From Clostridia bacterium (GTDB taxonomy: Bacteria > Bacillota > Clostridia > Oscillospirales > CAG-272): a DNA stretch of 55,013 nt. A model generated the notes under the pieces. That model made no database searches. It had not been told where the DNA came from and worked only from the letters and a program-made list of their open reading frames with translations. Positions 25,066 to 33,800 of this stretch are shown here, in pieces. Made by a program: the position numbers and the translations under genes. Each line of letters starts with the position of its first letter. Within the stretch, counting starts at the first letter, position 1. The stretch lies in NCBI GenBank assembly GCA_017547755.1, contig JAFYOX010000111.1:1-55013 (forward strand). Reading direction: 5' to 3'.

Positions 25066-27063
25066 TTATGCTTTTTTCTGTGCGGGGGTCTTTCTCGGCT
25101 TGCGGATCAGCTGGAGAACGATGCCGGCAGCGATCAGTACGAGACCGATGATGTCGGTCGCCAGACTCGGGATGACGAGCAGGAGACCTGCCGCCACGAA
25201 GATCAGACGTTCCCATACTTTTGCGGTGAGCAGGAGATAGCCTTCAAGACCGGCGGAGATGCCGACCATACCGATGACGGAGGTGATGACGATGCGGACG
25301 ACTTCCACAGCATCCGTGTCGATCCAGAGGATTTCCGGGCTGAGCGCGAAGACGTAAGGGATGATGAACGCCGCGATCGCGAGTTTGGTTGCCTGGACCC
25401 CGGTCTTCAGCGGATTCGAATGGGCGATCGCGGAGCCTGCGTACGCCGCAAGAGCGACCGGCGGTGTAATATCCGCAACGATACCGAAGAAGAAGACGAA
25501 CATATGTGCCGCGAGAACGGGAATTCCCATTTCAACAACGATCGGCGCGGTGATGGTTGCCATGAGGATGTAGTTTGCCGTGGTCGGAACGCCCATGCCG
25601 CAGATGATGCACGCGATCATCGTCAGGAAGAGCGCGAGGAAGATGTTCTGACGTGCAAGCGGAACGATGACGTTGAACAGGGTCGTTGCGAGACCGGTGT
25701 AGCTGATAACGCCGATGACGATCCCTGCCATACCGCAGGCTACGGTGACGCCGATGGCGTTTCTGGAGCCGTTTTCGACGGTTTCGACGAACTTTACGGG
25801 AGTGAAACGGGTCTCCTTATCGAAGAAACTGACCACGATGGAGATGATGATGGCGATGGAAGCCGCAAAGGATGCGGTCTTGCCGGCGGACATGAGTCCG
25901 ACGAGGGTGATGATCGGGAGAAGGAGATAACCCTTGCGGAGGATCAGCTTGAAGAAATTCGGGATGCTGTCCTTGGGAAGACCCTTCAGACCGATGCGCT
26001 TTGCTTCAAAGTGGACCATCAGGAAGATGCCCGCGAAATAGAGGAGCGCGGGAAGGATCGCTGCCGTTGCGATGGCTGCGTAGGTGTAGCCGGTCATTTC
26101 TGCCATGAGGAATGCCGCGGCACCCATGATCGGAGGCATGATCTGACCGCCCGTGGAAGCGGCTGCTTCGACTGCCGCCGCGAATTCGGGGCGGTAGCCG
26201 GCTTTTTTCATGACGGGGATGGTTACGGAGCCGGAACCGACGGTGTTGGCGACGGAAGAACCGGAGTACATCCCTTCGAGGGCGCTGGAGATGACGGCAA
26301 CTTTTGCCGGACCGCCGGCGGAGAAGCCTGCGATGGAGTTGGCAAGGTCGATGAAGAAGGAGCCGATACCGGACTTTTCAAGGAAGGAGCCGAAGAGGAT
26401 GAAGAGCACGATGAAGCTTACGCAGACGTTGACGGGCGAACCCATGATGGATACGTTCGAGTAGAAGAGCTGGTAAACGATCGTACGGACGGTCTTGAGG
26501 AAGTCAAAGCCGCGTTCGAACATACAGTGATAGAATATGTACGCGATGAAGCAGCCTGCGACGACCATGATCGGAATCCCGGTCACGCGGCGGCAGAGTT
26601 CGAACAGCATGATGATGCCGACGAGGGCGATCACCATGTCGAGGTTGGTGATCTTGGTCGCCTTTTCAATGAACGAATTGACGTTCAGGGCAAAGTAGAG
26701 GTACGGGAAGAAGGCGATCACTGCGGCGAGGGCGTCCTGCCAGCGGATGTGGACGAGATGGACGCCGTGCTTTTTGGTCGGGGGATAGAGCAGATAGCCG
26801 GCGAGCATGATGATGCCGAGGAAGAGGCTCTTGCGCGCACGTTCCTCGATATAGCCGAAAATGCAGTAGAAAATGAAGCCGATCAGCGAGACGAGAATGC
26901 CGCGCAGGATCCACTTGGAGACGGTGCCGCTGTAGCTGCGGACGTTCGACTCTTTGTCGAGGTCGGCGAGCAGGGCTTCCGCGTCGAACGAATCGTCTTC
27001 GGCGAGAAGATCCGACATGGAGTGGATTTCGGGCTCGTTGGTTGCATGAGATTTCTTGGACAT
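25066..27063 (-). CDS. TRAP transporter permease, fused small and large subunits (TAXI type)
   Basis: A 665-residue membrane protein. A soluble acidic N-terminus (about 1-45) is followed by four membrane segments corresponding to the small (DctQ-like) subunit and then the large DctM-like part. The latter contains SGIGSFFIDLANSIAGFSAGGPAKVAVISSALEGMYSGSSVANTVGSGSVTIPVMKKAGY and a repeat-like later half (VACGMAGIVIGVISYTGLATTL). Such fusions are the rule in TAXI systems. They take up organic acids or amino acids using ion gradients. The ATG at 27063 follows CAGGAG. The operon also holds the binding protein and a DUF1850 protein. Confidence 0.92.
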   Translation of the reverse strand: MSKKSHATNEPEIHSMSDLLAEDDSFDAEALLADLDKESNVRSYSGTVSKWILRGILVSLIGFIFYCIFGYIEERARKSLFLGIIMLAGYLLYPPTKKHGVHLVHIRWQDALAAVIAFFPYLYFALNVNSFIEKATKITNLDMVIALVGIIMLFELCRRVTGIPIMVVAGCFIAYIFYHCMFERGFDFLKTVRTIVYQLFYSNVSIMGSPVNVCVSFIVLFILFGSFLEKSGIGSFFIDLANSIAGFSAGGPAKVAVISSALEGMYSGSSVANTVGSGSVTIPVMKKAGYRPEFAAAVEAAASTGGQIMPPIMGAAAFLMAEMTGYTYAAIATAAILPALLYFAGIFLMVHFEAKRIGLKGLPKDSIPNFFKLILRKGYLLLPIITLVGLMSAGKTASFAASIAIIISIVVSFFDKETRFTPVKFVETVENGSRNAIGVTVACGMAGIVIGVISYTGLATTLFNVIVPLARQNIFLALFLTMIACIICGMGVPTTANYILMATITAPIVVEMGIPVLAAHMFVFFFGIVADITPPVALAAYAGSAIAHSNPLKTGVQATKLAIAAFIIPYVFALSPEILWIDTDAVEVVRIVITSVIGMVGISAGLEGYLLLTAKVWERLIFVAAGLLLVIPSLATDIIGLVLIAAGIVLQLIRKPRKTPAQKKA

Positions 27064-27104
27064 AGATGGGACTCCTGTGGGGTTGGATAATGGGAGATCA
27101 GCAG

Positions 27105-27623
27105 TTATTTCTGCTGATAGATTTCGATTTTTGCGTTGCGGCCGCAGAGTTCGCGGAGATTGATGCACTCGCCGCGGATCGTCAGGTAGTGATCGTGCAC
27201 CGTGCCGACGATGTAGTTCAGGCTGTCGTACGTGTAGGTGATCCCCGTGACGACGATGGCACCGTCTTCGGCGTAGGAGAATTCCCACGTCGGCTGATCC
27301 GCTTCCGTCGGCATGCCCGCACCGAAGGTGTAGTACCGGGCTTCCGCCACGCGGATGATGCCGTCCGATGCTTCGAACACATCGATGACGGGGGATTTGT
27401 TGACCGAATGGAGGAATTCCACTTCGAACCGCGTGCCGTCCGGACAGTCGTAGCGGGCGTAAACCTGTCCGGTTTCCGCGTTCCGGATGACGAGCGTGTC
27501 GCTGTTTCTCACGGAAACAAGGAGAAAAACGGCTGCCGCAAGAACAAACAGGGCCGCAGTGACAATCGCTGCGGCCGCTGCCTTTTTATTGTGGTTGAAG
27601 ATCGTACGGATATTCAAGATCAA
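27105..27623 (-). CDS. DUF1850 protein associated with TAXI-TRAP transporter
   Basis: A 172-residue protein with one N-terminal membrane segment (AAAAAIVTAALFVLAAAVFLL) and an extracellular beta domain. FEVEFLHSVNKSPVIDVFEA is the characteristic motif of DUF1850. Genes of this family are commonly found between TAXI binding proteins and fused permeases, which is exactly the case here. Its role in transport is not established. It overlaps the binding protein stop by four bases (ATGA), so translation is coupled. Confidence 0.82.
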   Translation of the reverse strand: MILNIRTIFNHNKKAAAAAIVTAALFVLAAAVFLLVSVRNSDTLVIRNAETGQVYARYDCPDGTRFEVEFLHSVNKSPVIDVFEASDGIIRVAEARYYTFGAGMPTEADQPTWEFSYAEDGAIVVTGITYTYDSLNYIVGTVHDHYLTIRGECINLRELCGRNAKIEIYQQK

Positions 27624-28570
27624 CCGAGCTTGCCGATTTCCTTGAAGTACTTTTCAGCACCTGCGTGGAACGGAATGGAAACGCCCTGAACGCCGCTGTC
27701 AGCGGAGAGTTCCGCACCCTTGGCGTGGGTTGCCTTGATCGCTTCGATGTTTTCGAAGATACCCTTGGTTACGTTGTATACAACGTCTTCGGAGAGATCG
27801 TCTGCGGCGATGAGAGTAGCCTTGACTGCAACGGTGGTTGCGTCTTCGGTCTGCTTGTCATAGGTGCCTGCAGCGAGGGTGTATTCGGTGTAGTAACCGT
27901 AGTTATCCTTGAGGTACTGCATTTCGGTTTCGCCGATGGAGAGGATAACGAAGTCGTTGGAGGTAGCGAGGTCGGTGATGCAGGTGGTCGGAGCGCCTGC
28001 GGTTACGAAGAACGCGTCAAGCTGACCGTCCTTGAACTTGTCAGCGGAGTCGGTGAAGCCGAGGGACTGCTTGTTGATATCGTCGAAGGTCATGCCGTAT
28101 GCTTCGAAGATCTGAGCAGCGTTGAATTCGGTACCGGAGCCTGCGTCGCCTACGGAAACGGTCTTGCCCTTGAGGTCAGCAACGCTGGTGATGCCGGGCT
28201 TTGCAACGATCTGAACAACTTCTGCGTAGAGAGTAGCAACTGCGGAGAAGCCGGTGAGTGCGCCTTCTTCAGCGAAGGTGTTGGTGCCGTTGAACGCGTA
28301 GTCCATAACGTCGTTCTGAACGATCGCCATGTCAACGTCGCCTGCAGCAACGAGCTGGATGTTAGCCTTGGAAGCGCCGGTGGACTGAACACCGAATTCC
28401 TGGCCGATCTTATCCTTCATGACCTGGCCGAGGGCGATACCGAAGGAGTAGTAAGTACCGGTTTCACTGCCGGTAGCGAGGAAGATCTTGCTGCTTCCGC
28501 CGCCGCAGGAGGTGAGAACCAGCGCAGTCATCATAACGACTGCGAGGAGGAGAGAGAGAGTTCTTTTCAT
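27620..28570 (-). CDS. TAXI-family TRAP solute-binding lipoprotein
   Basis: A 316-residue periplasmic-type binding protein anchored as a lipoprotein: the signal peptide MKRTLSLLLAVVMMTALVL precedes lipobox LTSC. TAXI motifs are FLATGSETGTYYSFGIALGQ, VQSTGASKANIQLVAAGDVDMAIVQNDVMDYA and DLKGKTVSVGDAGSGTEFNAAQIFEAYGM. It delivers a ligand (often glutamate-like or dicarboxylic) to the fused permease; the ligand is unknown. Codon use is strongly biased, suggesting high expression. The ATG at 28570 follows AGGGAA. Confidence 0.93.
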   Translation of the reverse strand: MKRTLSLLLAVVMMTALVLTSCGGGSSKIFLATGSETGTYYSFGIALGQVMKDKIGQEFGVQSTGASKANIQLVAAGDVDMAIVQNDVMDYAFNGTNTFAEEGALTGFSAVATLYAEVVQIVAKPGITSVADLKGKTVSVGDAGSGTEFNAAQIFEAYGMTFDDINKQSLGFTDSADKFKDGQLDAFFVTAGAPTTCITDLATSNDFVILSIGETEMQYLKDNYGYYTEYTLAAGTYDKQTEDATTVAVKATLIAADDLSEDVVYNVTKGIFENIEAIKATHAKGAELSADSGVQGVSIPFHAGAEKYFKEIGKLG

Positions 28571-28657
28571 AACATTCCCTGCTTTCGTAGAATATAAATT
28601 TTGAAATTTTTCCGGCGGATGTTTCAAAAAACCATCCCGCCGGATGAAATTGGTTTT

Positions 28658-28686
28658 ATTTTACACCCATATTTTGAATAAGTCAA
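28658..28686 (-). promoter_or_regulatory. Sigma-A promoter of the TAXI-TRAP operon
   Basis: TTGACT (28681-28686) and TAAAAT (28658-28663) on the minus strand are 17 bases apart. A leader hairpin (CCGGCGG-ATG arms near 28612 and 28643) lies between promoter and start. Confidence 0.8.
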
Positions 28687-28759
28687 GGGCTTTTTATTCA
28701 TTTTGGCGGCTTTTACCGAAAAAACCGGAAGGTATCCGGGAAAAATGCCGAAAAGGAGA

Positions 28760-29881
28760 TTATTTCCATCTCGCGACGGAAGTTCTGTACAGCGCTTCCA
28801 GCTGACGGGTCATTGCCGCCGCCGTGAATTTCTGTTCGTACATCTTTCTGGCACCCTCGGACAGCCGGGCACGCAGAGCGGGATCCAGCATGATTTTCCG
28901 GATGGCGTCTGCCATGGCGGCGCTGTCCTTTTCCGGGACGAGCAGACCGTTCACGCCTTCCGTGATCATGTACGGGTTGCCGCCGTACGTTGTTGCGATC
29001 GCCGGAACGTGCAGGCTCATGCCTTCCGACAGGGCGAGACAGGACGTTTCCGTACCCCACGAACAGTTGAGATTCAGGTCCATGATGTTGTAGTACGGCG
29101 CAACGTCGTCCGCGAAGCCCGTGAAGCGGACGTGATCCGCGATGCCGAGCGTTTTTGCCTGTTCTTTCAGCTCCGCATCGCACGAGCCGCCGCCGATGAC
29201 GAGCAGGACCGTGTCCGGACAGGATTCCAGAACGTTTTTCATCGTCTCAAGCAGGTATGAGTGCCCCTTGTACGGCTCGAGTCTGGCGGAGATCCCGCAG
29301 ACGAACGTGCTGTCCGCAATGTTCAGCGAACGCTTCAGTGCCGCTTGTTCCTCCGCCGTTGTCCGGCGCATTTCGTCCACGCCGTTGATGATGACCGTGA
29401 TCTTCTTCGGGTCGACCCCGGTGTCGGTCATGTTGTCCGCGGCCGCCTGTGCCACCGCGACGATGTCCGTCGCGAGGGTATTGTTGACCAGACCGTTGAT
29501 CTGCTTCCCGGGGAAGGTCGTCAGTTTCTTCGACGGCGGGAATGCGCTGTGACGGGTATAGAAACGGGACTTCACGCCGCAGAGGTACGCCGCCATTTTG
29601 CCGTAGAACGCCGAATGGGTGTGAACGATGTCCGGCTTCCAGTCACGGATGATCCGCATGACTTCGGTCATGGCACGGAGATCCATGCTTTTGTCCCGGC
29701 CGTTCCGAATTTCGATGACGGGATAGCCGGCTTCTTCAACGCACGGTTTCAGATCGGAACCGGCGGGAAGAACAACGGCGGTTTCGAATGCGGAACGGTC
29801 AAAGTTCCGCAGATAGTTCACCAGCAGACGGCCCGCGCCGCCGATGTTGGAGTCGGTCAGAATATTCAGTACACGGATCAT
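28760..29881 (-). CDS. Glycosyltransferase family 4
   Basis: A 373-residue GT-B fold glycosyltransferase. The N-terminal Rossmann domain has LTDSNIGGAGRLLVNYL and KPDIVHTHSAFYGKMAAYL. The C-terminal nucleotide-sugar domain has GISARLEPYKGHSYLLETM, LLVIGGGSCDAELK, VRFTGFADDVAPYYNIMDLNL and the EX7E-type region around TETSCLALSEGMSLHVPAIATTYGGNPYMI. It transfers a sugar from a nucleotide donor, probably in capsule, teichoic acid or lipid glycosylation. It is the last gene of the rlmI-murJ-GT run, ten bases after murJ, which suggests a cell-envelope role. Confidence 0.88.
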   Translation of the reverse strand: MIRVLNILTDSNIGGAGRLLVNYLRNFDRSAFETAVVLPAGSDLKPCVEEAGYPVIEIRNGRDKSMDLRAMTEVMRIIRDWKPDIVHTHSAFYGKMAAYLCGVKSRFYTRHSAFPPSKKLTTFPGKQINGLVNNTLATDIVAVAQAAADNMTDTGVDPKKITVIINGVDEMRRTTAEEQAALKRSLNIADSTFVCGISARLEPYKGHSYLLETMKNVLESCPDTVLLVIGGGSCDAELKEQAKTLGIADHVRFTGFADDVAPYYNIMDLNLNCSWGTETSCLALSEGMSLHVPAIATTYGGNPYMITEGVNGLLVPEKDSAAMADAIRKIMLDPALRARLSEGARKMYEQKFTAAAMTRQLEALYRTSVARWK

Positions 29882-29891
29882 GGAAGCCTCC

Positions 29892-31427
29892 TTATTTTTT
29901 CAGTTTTTTCAGAACAGCGCGCATTTCCTCACTGCCGAGGACGGTCACGCAGACCGCGTAGATGATGACGCCTGCCAGAACGGACAGCGCAAAGCCGGCG
30001 ATGACCGGCAGGGAAGAGGTAAGCGGGTATACAAACCATACCGCCGCACCCATGATGAGCGCGGAAACGATCGTTTTTCCGAGATCGAGCACGTCCGCGC
30101 GGGATTTTGAGATCATACCGGTGCGGTAAGCGAAGATCAGATTGACGAGCATATTCACTGCCGCCGCCAGTCCGGAGATCAGCGCGATGCCGCCGATGTG
30201 CAGCCATCCGCCGATCAGGACGACCACGGCAACGTTGAATGCCATGGAAACAATCGCCGCGATCATGGGGTATTTCGTCTTTTCCGCCGCGAAAAAGGCT
30301 TTCGTCAGCACTTCGCTGACCGCCGCGAAGACCATCCCGACGGCGTAGAAACGCAGAGCGCTTGCCGTCCACAGCGTATCGGCGGCGTCAAACGCGCCGT
30401 TTTCGTAGATCAGCGAGACGAACGGCTCCGCCAGTACCGCGACGCCGACCGAGATCGGCGCGATGATGAAGGTCAGCACTTTCACGGACGTACGGGTCAT
30501 GCGGTCCTTTTCACCGGTGTCGCCCGCCGCGTCCGCACGCGCGAAATACGGGAACAGCAGATTCGTCGCAACGAACGAGAACAGCCCGACGATGATGATA
30601 TACAGCCGGTTCGCGTAGCCGAGCATGCTGATCGCCCCGTCGATGCCCGAAGCGAGACGGGTATTGATGAGCGTGCAGAGCGGCGTTGTCCATGTCGCCG
30701 CGAGGATGGGCAGTGCGTTTTTCGCCGCACGTTTTGTTTCCGGCGTGAGGACAGGTGCCGTCGGACGGAAGCGGAAGCCGCGTTTCCGTACGGCGGGGAT
30801 CTGTACCGCCGCCTGTGCCGCCCAGCCGGTCAGCATCGCGCAGGACAGTCCCGTGACGGCGGTCAGCGGAGCGGTGCCGGACGCGCCGGAGAGTGCCAGC
30901 CAGCCGACCATGATGAGGTTCGAGACCAGACTGATGACGGCGGGGATGTTGTACTCTCCTTCGGACTGCAGAAATCCGACGAACGTGAACGCCAGACCGA
31001 CGAAGATCACCATCGGGAACATGATCCGCGTGAGCCGGACGGCAAGCTGTGCCGTATCCGCCGCGAGATCGGGCGCGATGAACGAGACCAGCGCGGGCGC
31101 GAAGATCACGCCGAGGACGGCGATCACCGCGGTCAGCAGAAGGATCAGATTCGTGTACGACTGCGCGAAGGAAGAGGCTTTGGCTTTTCCTTCCTTCACG
31201 GCGATGCTGTTGTAGACGGGGATGAACGCGGAGGTGACGACCCCGCCGAGGACGAAGTCGAAAATGGTGACGGGCAGACGCGACGCGGTCTCATACGCCA
31301 CGGCGTATACGGACGTTCCGAACGCACCGGCGACCATGACGTCGCGCACCAGACCCATCAGTTTTGCCGCGAGGATGATGACGCCCATCAGTGCGGCGGT
31401 TTTTGCAAAACCAAAGGATTTTTTCAT
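29892..31427 (-). CDS. murJ: Lipid II flippase MurJ
   Basis: A 511-residue MOP/MVF-family protein with about 14 membrane segments. Opening motifs MGLVRDVMVAGAFGTS and ETASRLPVTIFDFVLGGVVTSAFIPVYN are MurJ signatures. It flips the peptidoglycan precursor lipid II to the outer face of the membrane. A cationic stretch (RKRGFRFRPTAPVLTPETKRAAKN) lies in the central loop. It starts four bases after the rlmI-like stop, so the two are co-transcribed. Confidence 0.92.
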   Translation of the reverse strand: MKKSFGFAKTAALMGVIILAAKLMGLVRDVMVAGAFGTSVYAVAYETASRLPVTIFDFVLGGVVTSAFIPVYNSIAVKEGKAKASSFAQSYTNLILLLTAVIAVLGVIFAPALVSFIAPDLAADTAQLAVRLTRIMFPMVIFVGLAFTFVGFLQSEGEYNIPAVISLVSNLIMVGWLALSGASGTAPLTAVTGLSCAMLTGWAAQAAVQIPAVRKRGFRFRPTAPVLTPETKRAAKNALPILAATWTTPLCTLINTRLASGIDGAISMLGYANRLYIIIVGLFSFVATNLLFPYFARADAAGDTGEKDRMTRTSVKVLTFIIAPISVGVAVLAEPFVSLIYENGAFDAADTLWTASALRFYAVGMVFAAVSEVLTKAFFAAEKTKYPMIAAIVSMAFNVAVVVLIGGWLHIGGIALISGLAAAVNMLVNLIFAYRTGMISKSRADVLDLGKTIVSALIMGAAVWFVYPLTSSLPVIAGFALSVLAGVIIYAVCVTVLGSEEMRAVLKKLKK

Positions 31428-31430
31428 TCT

Positions 31431-32651
31431 TTATACGACCTGGAACAGGTAGAATTTCAGATAATCCGTTTCGGGGACGTTCCACAGGATCGGGTGATCC
31501 GGGGACTGCGTCCGGTGTTCGATCTGGCGAAGGCTGACGCCGGCGTCACCAGCCGCGTCCGCGATCATCTTTTCGAACAGATCAGTCTTCATGAAGTGGG
31601 AGCAGCTGCACGTTGCAAGATAACCGCCGCGCGGCAGACAGCGCATCGCACGGAGGTTGATGTCCTTGTAGCCGCGGTACGCATCGCGTACGGTGGAGCT
31701 GGATTTGGTGAACGCCGGCGGGTCGAGGATGATGTAGTCGTAATCGTGGCGCTTTTCGTTCACCATGTCGGTCAGGAGCTTGAACACGTCCGTGCAGAGG
31801 AAGGACATCCGGTCGGTCAGACCGTTCATGTCCGCATTCTTTTTCGTCTGTGCGATCGCCGTTTCGGAAATATCCACGGCGGTCACGTGTTCCGCACCGC
31901 CTGCCGCGCAGTTGAGCGCGAACGCACCGGTGTGGGTGAAGCAGTCGAGGACGCGGCGTCCCTTGGCCAGCTTTGCCGCCGCCTGACGGTTGTACTTCTG
32001 GTCGAGGAAGAAGCCGGTCTTCTGTCCGTCGATGTAGTTCACATCATATTTTATCCCGTTTTCGGTGATCGTAACGTGCCCGTCGGCGTCACCGGAGAAA
32101 GTTTCGGGTTTCCAGTAGCCGCAGAACTGTTCCATGCCTTCGAGTTCGCGCACCGCGACATCGCAGCGTTCGTAGAGTCTGCGGACGTTCACGCCGTATT
32201 CCGGCAGAACGCGCACGAGCGTTTCGAACAGCATATCCTTGATCTTTTCGGTGCCGAGGCAGAGGGTCTGCGCGACGACGATGTCTTCGAACAGGTCAAC
32301 GGTCAGACCGGGGAACTGGTCGGCTTCGCCGAAAATGAGACGGGAGGAACGGAAGTCGTCACCCATGACGGTTCTGCGGTAGTCGAGGGCATAGCGGATG
32401 CGGCGTTCGTAGAAATCCGCGTCGAACTTGTCGTTCGCGTTGCGGGAGATCAGACGGACGCGGATCTTGGAATTGGAATTGTAGTAGCCGGTGCCGAGGA
32501 AGCGTTCCTTCGGCGAGAAAACGTGCACGAGTCCGCCGTTTTCGGGCGTTCCGTCGATCTTGACGACTTCGCCTTCGAACACCCACGGATGTCCGGACTT
32601 CGCGTGCCGCTCACCCTTTTCGGTTATAAAAATACGCGGTAAATCGATCAT
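31431..32651 (-). CDS. rlmI: Class I SAM-dependent 23S rRNA (cytosine-5-) methyltransferase-like
   Basis: A 406-residue RlmI/YccW-like enzyme. The N-terminal PUA domain starts IFITEKGERHAKSGHPWVFEGEV. A linking domain (TGYYNSNSKIRVRLIS) and the catalytic domain follow: motif I VLDCFTHTGAFALNCAAGGA (about 220-240), VTAVDISETAIAQTKKNADMNG and motif IV DYIILDPPAFTKSS. It would methylate a cytosine of 23S rRNA. I chose ATG 32651, which follows AAGGAAAAG; an upstream in-frame ATG adds a non-conserved segment. It is the first gene of a run with murJ and the glycosyltransferase. Confidence 0.85.
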   Translation of the reverse strand: MIDLPRIFITEKGERHAKSGHPWVFEGEVVKIDGTPENGGLVHVFSPKERFLGTGYYNSNSKIRVRLISRNANDKFDADFYERRIRYALDYRRTVMGDDFRSSRLIFGEADQFPGLTVDLFEDIVVAQTLCLGTEKIKDMLFETLVRVLPEYGVNVRRLYERCDVAVRELEGMEQFCGYWKPETFSGDADGHVTITENGIKYDVNYIDGQKTGFFLDQKYNRQAAAKLAKGRRVLDCFTHTGAFALNCAAGGAEHVTAVDISETAIAQTKKNADMNGLTDRMSFLCTDVFKLLTDMVNEKRHDYDYIILDPPAFTKSSSTVRDAYRGYKDINLRAMRCLPRGGYLATCSCSHFMKTDLFEKMIADAAGDAGVSLRQIEHRTQSPDHPILWNVPETDYLKFYLFQVV

Positions 32652-32712
32652 AAACTTTTCCTTAAAATATAGTGTGTGTGGGATCCCGTGACGGTGCCGG
32701 AGACTTACCGGT

Positions 32713-33726
32713 TTACCGGTCGGCAAGGATCGCGTCGATTTCGGCGAGTTCTTCATCGGTCAGGTGCATATTGTCCAGCGCCTTGACATTTTCGATGACC
32801 TGTTCGGGCTTGGATGCGCCGATGAGGGCGGAAGTGACCGCCGGATCGCGCAGTGCCCAGACCAGCGCAAGCTGTGCGAGCGTCTGACCGCGGCGTTCGG
32901 CAACGGTGTTGAGCGCACGGACGGTCTTCATGAGGTTTTCGTTGATGTCGGATGCACGGAGGAACCGCGGATCATGGACAGCACGGGAGTCTTCCGGGAT
33001 GCCGTTGAGATAACGTCCGGAGAGTCTGCCGCCGGCAAGAGGACCGAACGCCATGATGCCGACACCTTCTTTTGTCAGAACGTCGGTCAGACCGTGTTCG
33101 ATCGAACGGTTGAACATGCTGTAGTTCGGCTGATGGATGAGCATGTGCATGCCCATGTCCTTCATGCACCGGATCGCACGTTCTGCCTGTGCGGGATTGT
33201 AGTTGGAAATGCCGGCATAGAGTGCCTTTCCGCTTTTCACGATGTCGTACAGCGCGCCCATGGTTTCTTCGATGGGGGTCGCGTCGTCGGGACGGTGATG
33301 ATAGAAAATGTCCACATAGTCGAGATTCATGCGCTTGAGCGACTGATCGATGCTGGCGATGAGGTACTTGCGGGAACCGTTGTTGCCGTAGGGGCCTTTC
33401 CACATATCGTATCCGGCCTTGGTGGAGATCACCAGTTCGTCGCGCCACAGATGCCAGTCGCGGCGCATATGTTCACCGAAGCTGCGTTCCGCTTCACCGT
33501 ACGGCGGGCCGTAGTTGTTGGCAAGGTCGAAGTGGGTGATGCCGAGGTCGAACGCGGTGCGCAGGATCTTCTGCTGTACGCCGAACGGCGTGATGTCGCC
33601 GAAATTATGCCAGAGACCGAGAGAGATCGCAGGAAGCAGGAGACCGCTTCTGCCGCACCGGCGGTAGGACATTCTGCTGTAGCGGTCATCTGCGGGAGTA
33701 TAGGGTACATACTGTTCGTAGCTCAT
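32713..33726 (-). CDS. gpr: L-glyceraldehyde 3-phosphate reductase-like aldo/keto reductase
   Basis: A 337-residue aldo/keto reductase closely resembling E. coli YghZ/Gpr. Shared motifs are LPAISLGLWHNFGD, THFDLANNYGPPYGEAE (catalytic Asp and Tyr), ISTKAGYDMWKGPYG (Lys) and DYVDIFYHHRPD (His). YLNGIPEDSR and TSALIGASKPEQVIENV bind the cofactor end. The E. coli enzyme reduces the toxic L-isomer of glyceraldehyde 3-phosphate with NADPH. A TATAAT-like box at 33792-33797 (minus) could give it its own transcript, but a -35 is not evident; otherwise it is read from the valS operon. Confidence 0.88.
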   Translation of the reverse strand: MSYEQYVPYTPADDRYSRMSYRRCGRSGLLLPAISLGLWHNFGDITPFGVQQKILRTAFDLGITHFDLANNYGPPYGEAERSFGEHMRRDWHLWRDELVISTKAGYDMWKGPYGNNGSRKYLIASIDQSLKRMNLDYVDIFYHHRPDDATPIEETMGALYDIVKSGKALYAGISNYNPAQAERAIRCMKDMGMHMLIHQPNYSMFNRSIEHGLTDVLTKEGVGIMAFGPLAGGRLSGRYLNGIPEDSRAVHDPRFLRASDINENLMKTVRALNTVAERRGQTLAQLALVWALRDPAVTSALIGASKPEQVIENVKALDNMHLTDEELAEIDAILADR

Positions 33727-33754
33727 GGGATTCTCCTTTCGGGATGATGAGGAT

Positions 33755-33786
33755 GGGGAGGGATTTCTTCAGAAGAGTCCCTCCCC
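33755..33786 (-). terminator. Hairpin between valS and the reductase gene
   Basis: GGGGAGGGA pairs perfectly with TCCCTCCCC over a 14-base loop. No clear T-tract follows on the minus strand, so it may be an attenuator or a processing site between valS and gpr rather than a complete terminator. Confidence 0.45.
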
Positions 33787-33800
33787 ACATGATTATAAAA

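Noticed and set aside
25033-27090. A 685-codon plus-strand open frame opposite the TRAP permease
   Set aside because: Asp/Glu/Gly/His-rich translation typical of an antisense membrane-protein gene; no homology signs.
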